52,392 bases of DNA from Elysia marginata (taxonomy: Eukaryota > Mollusca > Gastropoda > Plakobranchidae), in assembly GCA_019649035.1 (NCBI GenBank), contig BMAT01006665.1:656250-708641 (forward strand). Direction: 5' to 3'. This document shows, in pieces, positions 19,932 to 29,495 of the stretch; position 1 is the first letter of the stretch; each line of letters opens with the position of its first letter. Made by a program: the position numbers and the translations under genes. The notes beneath the pieces are model-generated. The model did no database searches and was not told the DNA's origin. It saw only the letters and a list, made by a program, of their open reading frames with translations.

Positions 19932-20140
19932 TCAGCCAAGGTACTCAATTATGTGGAAATCGAAATAGACATCACAGGGATAGATATGTCTACGGCATTT
20001 GACACAATTGACAGAAAAAGGCTTGCATTGCAAAAATTTGCAGCAATAAGCGAGTTTCTTATACTCTGTGTTTTTTAAAATAAAAAACAATGTTGAGGGA
20101 TCTGCTGTGGACAGACAAAATGCAGTATCTCGTATATTGT

Positions 20141-20383
20141 TTACACTGCAGACACTGCTTTCCGTTTGTCGCGGGCAGAGATAGTGAAGAACGTTTTCTT
20201 ATACTTTCCTGATTTCATTGTAAGGGTATCTATAGCAGTGAAATCAAGAAAATCTAAGAATTCAGATTCGAACAACATAATGCCTACATGCAAGAACTTA
20301 ATATCTCCATTTTTCATAGTTTTGAGAAAATAGAAAACAAAATTTTGATAACAACAAAATGCAATAACATTTTTTAAAATCAT
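20141..20383 (-). CDS. Unrecognised ORF, coding-looking
   Basis: An 80-codon minus-strand ORF with ATG starts at 20383 and, internally, before KNGDIKFLHVGIMLFESE. It continues through FLDFTAIDTLTMKSGKYKK to KRKAVSAV and a stop. Its mixed composition is less biased than nearby AT-rich chance ORFs. No family recognised. It could be part of a degenerate mobile element next to the LINE complex, or a short exon. Confidence 0.2.
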   Translation of the reverse strand: MILKNVIAFCCYQNFVFYFLKTMKNGDIKFLHVGIMLFESEFLDFLDFTAIDTLTMKSGKYKKTFFTISARDKRKAVSAV

Positions 20384-20615
20384 TTTACACCAACATTATA
20401 TGATTTTTTATGTTTAGTGGGCTGAATAATATACCCTTTTAAAAATTCCTAAGATTCAAGCCATCAATGAGAAAAATTGACTTCAATGGAGATACATGTA
20501 TTCAGTTAATTTGCAGTTAAGGAAATTGTTACGAAAATCACAGACATAAACCAAAAACCTATAATTTTCTTTTAGGAAAAAATTTTTTACATGATTAGAG
20601 ATAACCGATACCTTG

Positions 20616-20939
20616 CTACTGAAAGAAGTTGGGGCTTAGATATTTTTTAAGGTGAAAAAGCGGGTCAAAATAACGTAAATGGTGCAGATACATGTATCTC
20701 TGATCCGTCCCAAACACAAACTTCTTGCATGGAGCCATCGAATAGTTTTCAGAAGTTTGCTGAGCGTGCTGGCAGAATATTCTGGGATGTCTGAAAAAAA
20801 AATTGGATGTGTAATCATAATGCTTCATGTGTGGTAACTTACCCAGCAACGGATATTTCTCCAATAACAGTTCAACACATTCATTATCTTCATTTGTAAG
20901 CTTGCTCAGTTGAAACAAAACTATAGGCTCTGCCTTTGT
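20616..20939 (-). CDS. Unrecognised ORF, coding-looking, possibly spliced
   Basis: The minus-strand frame runs from KAEPIVLFQLSKLTNEDNE through CVELLLEKYPLL, CKKFVFGTDQRYMYLHHLRY and DPLFHLKKYLSP to a stop. A consensus donor (GTAAGT, starting at 20842) and a poly-T CAG acceptor (ending at 20791) inside the ORF define a possible 52-nt intron. Splicing there would switch to the frame IPEYSASTLSKLLKTIRWLH. Which frame is real cannot be decided by eye. No start codon or domain was recognised. Confidence 0.25.
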   Translation of the reverse strand, partial: TKAEPIVLFQLSKLTNEDNECVELLLEKYPLLGKLPHMKHYDYTSNFFFRHPRIFCQHAQQTSENYSMAPCKKFVFGTDQRYMYLHHLRYFDPLFHLKKYLSPNFFQ

Positions 20940-21079
20940 TGTTTTTTAAATATTTTCTGATTTGAAAACTTTCCCTTACTTCTAATTCTGTGCAAGATTC
21001 AATTAGGTAGTAACTGAAGGAAGTAAAATTCGTGCAATTAACAGTGGAGAGAAGAATCCTCCAAGTGTCGTAGAAATAG

Positions 21080-21305
21080 TCACAAGATCCCGCGTCTCTT
21101 GACGTTTAAAATGTAGTGGCTCTGGTACTCACAGCCTTTAATAAGCGTAGCGTTTATCTTTTCATGACCAAACCTCATAAAAGATATGCACGGCAAATCT
21201 GCCGAGGAAATCAAACACAATGGTGTTGGTAATACAGAAACAATAAAGATGTTCATGACTTTTCGCCGCAAGTTCATAAAAATGCTAGAAATTAAAATAA
21301 AGAGC
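21080..21305 (-). CDS. Possible exon, unrecognised
   Basis: On the minus strand a good acceptor (TTATTTTAATTTCTAG, near 21282) is followed by an open frame with NLRRKVMNIFIVS, then INATLIKGCEYQSHYILNV. A GTGAGT donor-like site lies within it. It might join the ORF at 20616-20939, but the phases fit only through a weak acceptor. Confidence 0.15.
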
Positions 21306-22241
21306 AAGCAGCTTTTGCAGTGTAATTCCTAGTACAATGTATAGATATCATTCGAAGGATTTAAAATAGCTGACAGTAGATAGAAATATACTTACAATAA
21401 ACGCAGGCCTACTTGAATCTGAAAATAAAATAATTATGCTGTCTTTTTTTTTCTATTTTAAGTTGGAACCTTTGACTTTTTGAAGTTTTAGACTTATTTC
21501 TCTTTTTGGAAAAAAAAGTCTTTATTGGAGCAGTATTCATATGATTAAAATAATCAATTTTAAAAGGTTTGCAGAAGACTGTTAAACATCGACAATTTTT
21601 AAGTCCAAACAAGCTTTCTATCAGCAACGGGTGTCCACGATACAGAGTACTCCATTAGTATCAATGGAAAAAAGGGGGGGGGGGTAGATATGCATAGGCT
21701 GAAGTGCGCGTTGTTGAAAGAAAACCAGAACACAAAATCTATTACAGAGAGATGGTTTAATTCTCATTCAGGTACTCGACTTGTTGGGAGATGTTCAGTG
21801 TCTTTCTAGCCCAAGTAAACAGTTTTGCTGATAACCTAAAACTATAAGGTGCCAGTAACTGTGTAAGAGGAAAGGTTTAATACTTGGTACGTTTACCTAG
21901 TAAAGCTGAAAACACGTAAGTAGTAGCTGTTCATTTTATGCGACGCGTTAGATTTTTTTGCATATGCAGATATGTGAAGAAAAATAAACTAAACAAAAAA
22001 TTGCCAAATTAAAAAAAACAATAAAGACAAAGATAAAACCTGAAGAAACAGAATACATTTTACTAGTTGTTTTTTTTTTAATTGTAAAGATTGCTCCTTT
22101 TGTGCCGCGCACGATTATCTTCATTGCAGGCTGATCAACCACTACACGCATTTATTTAAGGAAATAAGTCAACCCAAGATTAAGACTCGCAACGTGTATT
22201 GAGACGGAGCAAAAATACATTGCTGGAAATGCAACAAAATA

Positions 22242-22487
22242 ATGGAAGGGTGGACTATGTTATTATCCCTAATTTTTTTTGCAGAATATTTATCATACAC
22301 GCACACACTGCTATTCTCACTGGATTCTAATACAAACATTAGAAACCAATGTGAAAAAATCTGCTTCTCAGTTATAAGTTCTTGTATTAGCTCTGGTGGT
22401 ACTCGCACTAATAACTGTGCGGAATATTTGGCTATAAATGATCTTCAGTTACTCGCCTGTCCATCGCCATTTCCCAACGACAAATAG
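22242..22487 (+). CDS. Candidate small secreted cysteine-containing peptide
   Basis: 81 codons from ATG to TAG. The N-terminus MEGWTMLLSLIFFAEYLS is hydrophobic and signal-peptide-like. The rest has five cysteines spaced C-x3-C-x6-C-x10-C-x14-C, around QCEKICFSVISSC. Small Cys-rich secreted peptides are common in invertebrates, but five (an odd number) cysteines and the lack of a known pattern leave it unassigned. A possible acceptor (CTTCATTGCAG, 22118-22128) lies upstream. It may be a chance ORF. Confidence 0.3.
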   Translation: MEGWTMLLSLIFFAEYLSYTHTLLFSLDSNTNIRNQCEKICFSVISSCISSGGTRTNNCAEYLAINDLQLLACPSPFPNDK

Positions 22488-22504
22488 TCTCGGCGACCAC
22501 CGGC

Positions 22505-22650
22505 CCTATTTGCATTAGTGGCAGCTATTTCTTGAGCGTACTTACTAGACGACTGACTGTCTGCTTTCCCTTGTGGCTTGTTAATTATACATAGGGCCTA
22601 ATTAGTTTGAGCGGCCTGTCACTCTCGTTTCGCAACAAATCAATCATAGG
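22505..22650. promoter_or_regulatory. Candidate regulatory patch with POU and homeodomain sites
   Basis: ATTTGCAT (POU octamer core) at 22508-22515, TTAATTA at 22581-22587 and CCTAATTAG at 22597-22605, in a stretch richer in GC than its surroundings. The inference rests on motifs only. Confidence 0.2.
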
Positions 22651-23025
22651 CAGTTTATACGCCAGGCTCACGGAGGAGTGAGTGCTTAAGAGTGGTATTT
22701 TTTATACCATCGTCATAAGACTTAGTATCATTAACATGAATTACATAGTTATAGTGCTACTTTTATGTAATAGAATTGGTTACGGCTCTCTTGTAAAAAG
22801 TTCCAAATTAATCATATCCGCCGTTTTCTTCATTTTTTTTCTTTTCAGAACTGTTTTCTATTACAGCCTAAACCCGGCGCCTGAAAATAATTATTGTGTA
22901 GGTCTACTAAATTCATTTGCAACAATTGTACATACAGTAGTGTTAGTTATACTATGACGTTTCTAACCACAACAAAAACCTTTACTGTTAAAACTGCCCA
23001 TATCCTTATAAAATAGACAAAACCC

Positions 23026-23400
23026 TTATAAAGGCTGGTTACATTTCCCGGACGGTTTTCTCTGAAAATTTTTAAGAACCTTATCATGGTATTGCCCTAA
23101 AGAACTGCGAAACACTTGCTCTATTTTTTCCGTGTATTGCGGGCTCGACACAGGAGAATAGATTGAATTACGTGTCTGCAATTCTGATTCACGTTCCAAT
23201 GGTTCATACATCAATCGTCACGCCATTGTTTTCCCATAAACATATCGTTTTCCTTTCTGTTAACCTTTCATACTCATTCTTCAACATCGTTATTGAATAT
23301 GTAATGAGTCCAAAAATATTCAGCAAGTCTTTTTCCCACCACACATCAAAGTTTCTATGCGAAATAATGAAGATTTTCAGTCATATAATTCCTGGTCATC
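23026..23400 (-). pseudogene. Unrecognised coding-looking remnant in two frames
   Basis: On the minus strand, one frame reads RNFDVWWEKDLLNIFGL, then NEYERLTERKTICLWENNG, and stops near 23210. A second frame continues with YEPLERESELQTRNSIYS, then YTEKIEQVFRSSLGQYHDK to a stop at 23026. Both have coding-like composition, which suggests one protein broken by a frameshift. No family recognised. Confidence 0.2.
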
Positions 23401-23411
23401 GTATCCTGTAA

Positions 23412-25478
23412 TTCACACTTTCATTTTAGTTTTTTAAAAGAGGAACATCCATTCAAAAATCTTTAAATTAATACGAAATCCGCCCGCCAATTGTCTAGAA
23501 TCATGACCCATCCAGGCTTCTATTTTTAAATGAAGGTTTTAGATTTATATTTACATATAAGACTGAGTCAGTGAGTGGAGAAAATGGCAGCTTTTTAAAG
23601 TCACACACTTCTTGTTCAGAATTTATTTGCAATAGTTAACCTAAGGAGTAAGTAAAGGGAAAAAAAAGATTCGCCTATCTACCGATTTGGAATCTTAAAC
23701 TTTACAAAGTTCAGTCACACCTGGTTCCTAAACTTATTTCACAATTAACAAAAAATAAATTTGTGCGAGGCGACGCGTTATAATTTATATATCATTTTTA
23801 TTTGTATAACTTAACCACAAACAAAGTGACTGGTTTATACACATCACATTAAAATAAATTTAAGAGAAACAAACAAACAAAACCCCAGATTCATCATGAT
23901 GTCACTCGGCATTTTAAAAACTGTAGACATGGAGCCGACGTTTTTCCATAAGGTAATTTGCAAAGTATAAAAAAAACAGGAAAAAAGCATACGACCTACA
24001 AAAAATAAATTTTTTTAAGAACCACGTTTGAATGGGATGAACACTGTGTGAAGGTTTAGAATAAATCATTGTCCAGGCACGTCTCTATAAAAGAAAACAC
24101 CGTATGGCTTTCTCGCTTTTCTATCAAGATTATCAATATGATAACCGAAAAGCTATGCGTAAAGTACGTCAATATTGTAGCAATTTATTGTAACCCAAAG
24201 ATCGTAATGTATATATGTACATCAATCAATTCAAAGCATCTTTTTGTAAAGCTAAAATAAGAAACACACAACTTTTTTTCGCCGTAAGATGCTTTTATCA
24301 AGGTGGATCAGCCTTAAATTATATATCTATAATTTTAAAACTTCGATCGTCTTAGTATGAAATTATTCTCTTCAAACCATTTACTCATATTAAACATAGA
24401 TGCCTAAAAATTAAGTAACAAAAACACACGCAAACTGGAGGGGTAAAATAATAGCAGGGAATAAAGATCAACCTTAAGTTTATATTATAACTACTGTTTT
24501 GCCGTCTGTGCTCTCCTACATATTAGTTTTGTAAAATGCTTCTGTATTTTTCCACCAAATTTTTAAAATATCAGAACACTACAATTTCTAGACCTGGCAA
24601 TGTAAAAGTGCTGTACATGATTTAATTTAGTCAATTAAAACAGATTTTTTTCCCCACCAGCTCAAAATTTCAGGAACCACAGAATCACAAATCAACCTTT
24701 GTTACGTGGAAGACAAAACCAATTTTCTGCAACACCTCCCCTAATTTTCTTCCACCACGTCACATTTATAGCCGTCGGAAATACTTCGAGAAATGCGTTT
24801 TCTGTAATCCCCGCTAAGACCTCATCATATTTAACGATGCCATAAGTTCACTCCTTGCCATAAATCCCACAGACCTCGTGATTCTGGAACTCACCAGCCA
24901 TTTTCTACAACCGAAATGACCCCACAACCTTACGCTGATTTACATTGCCATAAAGCCTGCAATCGCCGAACTTATATGGGTTCTATAAATCCCTTCATTT
25001 TATTTTCAATTTAAAAAAAAATAGAGTAAAATGTTTCTTTTTTTCTTAATGAAACGAGGTGCATTGTATATCATAGTCGAATGTCTTACTCCTTAAGTTA
25101 TAACATACAACGTATACACAAGCTACCTAGTTCTGTGAACAGTCAAAGAATTGGGCATTGAAGATATGAGCTTTTCTTTATGTAGAAAATAAGAAAAATT
25201 GAATGCACAAGTGTATGCGATATATATACAATTTGAAGCCTTACATAATAGGGGGGAGGGGATAATAATTATCACAAATGCAAAAAAAAAAAGAAAGAAT
25301 GTTTCATTTTTTAACCAACCAATCACATTAAAGAAGAACAACTCTACCAAGAAGATTATTTTAGAAAGCTAATATAGACCCAAACATAAAATGGATTTTG
25401 AAAGTTTGCAAATTATTTAACCAGTCAACATTTTTACATATGTATAGCGGTTTAACTAAAATTTCAACAACAAAACTG
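23412..25478. other. Intergenic, AT-rich
   Basis: No gene, RNA or transposon structure supported. Only short chance ORFs were seen. Confidence 0.5.
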
Positions 25479-25520
<42 letters not shown>

Positions 25521-25565
25521 GTAATAATAATAGTAGTAGTAGTAATAATAATAAATACAACAATA

Positions 25566-25639
<74 letters not shown>

Positions 25640-25716
25640 AAGAAGAAGAAGAAGAAGAAGAAGCAGACGAAGAGGAGGAGGAGGAGGAAAGAAGAAAAAG
25701 AGGAACAACAATAACA
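25479..25716 (+). repeat. Compound trinucleotide microsatellite (AAT, AGT, AAG, AGG)
   Basis: AAT-type repeats (25479-25610) pass into AAG repeats (25610-25662) and then AGG-rich sequence to about 25690. The last two form a strong purine strand. Stop-free frames through it are artefacts. Confidence 0.97.
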
Positions 25717-28373
25717 ACAAAAACAACAATTACTCAATAAGGCCTAATCTAACAAAAAACCAAAAAAAGCTCTTATCTATAATGTCTGCGGTCTAAGCTT
25801 TCATATTGAAAAAAAAAAGCCACATAGAAGTTTCAAACCTACGCACTTTTTAGCTTATACAAAATTTATCTTAAAAAAGGCATAACAAGTTTTGTCCATC
25901 TCTTCAACTCCATAGTGCTGAACAGAATATACGAAAATCTGATTTGCCATGACTCTTTGCTTACCACACACATAGTTATGTCACTGTTTTTGTGCTGCTG
26001 TTTCTAGTAATATGGAAAAAATCTACCTTAATTTATATGGGTCTTATTTTGGATCTAATACGTAATATGAGTATATTGTTGTAGCAGCACTTTGCAAACA
26101 GGTTGAGAGACAGGTTCGTGAGTCAAATTTAAAAAAAATTAGAAGACCTTTAATTTGTGCATTTACAAAGTGGAGAAAATGTGAGATCACATGAATTGTT
26201 TTAAAGATATTTATTAGCAAAGCTATTGTTAGTATGCAATTTTCTCTTGAAAATTCAGATACGGGGAAAAAAGACAAAACCTTGACATTTCTTTACTGAG
26301 CGCAAAAATTATAGAAGTTAAATTGAATTATTAGACAAAAAAAAAAAAAAAGAAAGAAAAGCAACCTAAAGCTTAAGAATTTTTAATAAGGATTTTTGAA
26401 ATACTTGCCCAGCTACCTTAAACTTTTTTTTAAAAAGAAGAAATCATGCATGCTATTGTCATAAATAGGCGTGGTAGGTGTTAACAAAAAAACATGAATG
26501 TGATACCCAGAAATAGTACATGACCACGCTTTAAAGTTGACTGCAGCCAACAATGAAGACTTTTTAAACAGAGTATATTCCTTTGCCTCATTTGAAACAT
26601 CTTCTCAACAGGCGGGATTATTGATTTTTATTTCTGTTGTGCTTCAAGCGGAAAATAAGCAGGACGTGATTAGCAAGCTAAGCCTAGAATCTCCCACTAC
26701 ACATGCGCAAACCTGATGCGAGGTGTGATCCATTTTGACACTGCTTTTCGCTTCGTTTGGTCCAATGCAATAAAAACTGGGAACACGGAATTTAAAATTT
26801 TAGCCTTAAATAAAAAAATGTCTTCGTTCTCTGGCTTTGGTTTTGACATCAGAAATAGCTCAAAATGTGAAAAAGATTAGCCACAAACACAGACATAGCT
26901 ATAATACCCTTGCCCCAATGGTCAAGTTCGTAGTTTTAGTGAAAAATTTATTTCATCACTGCTCACGCAGGAAAACCGCAGTAGAAATCTTAATAAACAG
27001 ACTTTTGGCGTCATAGGAATTCAGATATACCTGGCAACCCTATCAAAATTGTGTTGAGAGAACTGATATTATACCTTTGGGTCAAAACAATAGAGAAAAA
27101 GAAGAATGAATCTTGTTTTACAGAGCATTTTCTCAAATTCAAACTTCCGTTTATCGATTTATTTGCACTGGTTCTGAGGTATCTATTGGAAATGGGATAA
27201 AATTGATATTTTGTCACGGTTTCTCCTTATTTTGATTGATATAATATAACCAATCCAGTCTAGTAACTGAAGGTCACTGATTACTTGAAGACTTAACTTG
27301 GCACTATGATCAACGTTCGAAAAATAGAAAAGGATGGGTTAGAGAAAGTACCCGTAGTCTGGCTTCCTCAAGAAAGTTGCATGGCTGAGGCAAACGTTTA
27401 ATAGTCTGTGTCTATCATTACACAGGCTTTAAAACTGATTCGTATGAAAACTTATCACATATAACGACTCAAAGACGGTTGGCCTGCTTAGGTAGAGTTG
27501 TGTGCTTATCTATTCGCAGGATTATCTTCTTAATCCCTCGCAAAACCCTGTGTCTCAATGGAGGCTTAAGAACCGATGGCGATTTTATACAGTCTACTGT
27601 GAATTTTATTTGTCTCTAAAACCTTACCAATGTAGTCTGAACAAAAGGACTGCGTTACTGAACAACACCAAAATTTAAAAACGAGTGGTATTTCTTCGTT
27701 GAATAAATTATAGGAGTGCCTTACATGACCCAAGACTTTCGAAAAGCACTAATTTATTATTTATAGAGCTAAAGATGGGGATGCGGCGGTTTAATTGTTA
27801 TTGGTTTTCAGGCTTGACCTCTCTTCTAGGGTATGTCCGATTTCCTTACATTGCTCCATCACGATCGGCTTTAAGCACAAAAGCAGCCACAATAAAGTGC
27901 TATAAGCATTTCAGGGCTCATCAGAAGTCTAATTCCATGCGATTTATAACAATACTCTGGCTTTGGCAGGAGCACAGGTTTAAGTTACCTGAATATGTTA
28001 CTTCATGACTTACATAATAATTTGCTCTGCCATGTTTTTACACAATCAACACTAACCTTTTGAGATGTAAAGACTAGATTACGACAATGTGAAGTAATTA
28101 AACTTCGAGAAAATTTCTCAACAATGCGTAAAACTATTGAAATCTGGAGAGAATTTTTTTTCAAGAAGCCCATCACATTTCAGCTGATCCGTCGTTAGCG
28201 AGAAATTGAAAAGTAAATCCTAATTTTTGTGTTTATATAGCACCAAAGTCTGATAACCCATTCACGTAAAAAACCTCCCACTCATATTCAGAATCAAAGC
28301 AGCAGTCCTGATTTGAAATAACTCCCCTCTTTTGATTTTACATTAGAAAGCCCCTCCACCTCCTCGTCCTTCT
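25717..28373. other. Intergenic
   Basis: AT-rich with no supported gene. 26600-26780 is somewhat richer in GC, with CCAAT-like and ATGCGCA motifs, but there is no clear promoter. Confidence 0.45.
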
Positions 28374-28717
28374 TCTTCTTCTTCTTCTTCTTCTTCTTCT
28401 NNNNNNNNNNNNNNNNNNNNNNNNNNNNNNNNNNNNNNNNNNNNNNNNNNNNNNNNNNNNNNNNNNNNNNNNNNNNNNNNNNNNNNNNNNNNNNNNNNNN
28501 NNNNNNNNNNNNNNNNNNNNNNNNNNNNNNNNNNNNNNNNNNNNNNNNNNNNNNNNNNNNNNNNNNNNNNNNNNNNNNNNNNNNNNNNNNNNNNNNNNNN
28601 NNNNNNNNNNNNNNNNNNNNNNNNNNNNNNNNNNNNNNNNNNNNNNNNNNNNNNNNNNNNNNNNNNNNNNNNNNNNNNNNNNNNNNNNNNNNNNNNNNNN
28701 NNNNNNNNNNNNNNNNN
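28374..28717. repeat. CTT microsatellite running into an assembly gap
   Basis: CTT repeats from 28374 to 28400, then 317 N (28401-28717), then TTCTTCT again. The gap is most likely a long CTT tract that could not be assembled. Confidence 0.9.
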
Positions 28718-28910
28718 TTCTTCTATTAGGTTGCATTTCCGCCTCTATTTCTCCCCTTCGCGTCATTCTTGGCCTTCGTCTGGCTCTGAGGCCCCGTGGG
28801 TTCCATACCAAGCTATGCCTTGTTATGCACTGCCTTGGTTTCCGTAGTGTGCCCCATTCATCTCCAATTTCTTTTCCTCATCTCCACCTCCAGTGGCTGT
28901 TGCTGTGTCC
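28718..28910 (-). pseudogene. RTE-like LINE ORF2 C-terminal fragment
   Basis: The minus strand reads GTLRKPRQCITRHSLVWNP, then RGLRARRRPRMTRRGEIEAE. This fits the C-terminal signature of BovB/RTE-type ORF2 (the usual form is close to WIGHTLRK, then W-NP-G, then R-RGRP-TWRR). The frame enters the CTT/AAG repeat and gap, so the natural end is lost. Confidence 0.75.
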
Positions 28911-29448
28911 TTTCCCACAAGTAAACTCTACTAATGACTTAAGGCCAGTGTATGCTGATGATTCGTCTCATACATCTGTTGGTGACGGAATGGCCTTTAT
29001 AATTTTATGCAGTGTTTTCTCGTTGATTCGCTATGTCTCTGATCTATAGAGTCAAACTGCCTTCACTTTAAGTTGAATTGCCTTATTTTTGTCCTTTTAA
29101 TGATGGATACTCTTTAATCCCTTGTCACCCCAATGAACAATAAACTAGCAAAAGCGGTAACATTCATGAACAAGTATTGCCTAGGCTCTAATGCTGAAAG
29201 AGAAGAAAACATGACACATAGAGCCTAAAATGGAAGAAATATCGCGCCAGAATTCAGCCTAACGTAGACTCTAGATCAAGATAGCTTCTATCTGGCTGTA
29301 AATCTAGATTATCTAAATTGATCTAGATGTTATTCAAATTTTTAGACTCTCAATTTAAATCTTAAACAATAACCACTTTCATAAAATGTCCGTTCCCCGT
29401 GTATTTGTTCCCTTGGATAAGGTTACGAATGAAAAAGTAATCAGTTCA

Positions 29449-29451
<3 letters not shown>

Positions 29452-29491
<40 letters not shown>
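29452..29491. repeat. CT dinucleotide microsatellite
   Basis: About 20 uninterrupted TC units. Confidence 0.97.

Positions 29492-29495
<4 letters not shown>

Larger units (their letters stand above)
19585..20018 (+). pseudogene. LINE reverse transcriptase 5' segment, inverted relative to its 3' part
   Basis: The plus strand reads KVLSTIALTRIRPAVENYIS, then QSGFRPNRSTSDVVWAHRW (the RT fingers motif). After a SINE insertion it continues VEIEIDITGIDMSTAFDTID (motif A). It therefore covers the RT region just upstream of the segment at 18312-19580, but on the opposite strand. The two segments share a 21-bp exact inverted repeat at motif A. Confidence 0.88.

Noticed and set aside
25361..25796. Poly-Ile/Leu/Arg ORFs
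   Set aside because: Trinucleotide microsatellite artefacts.
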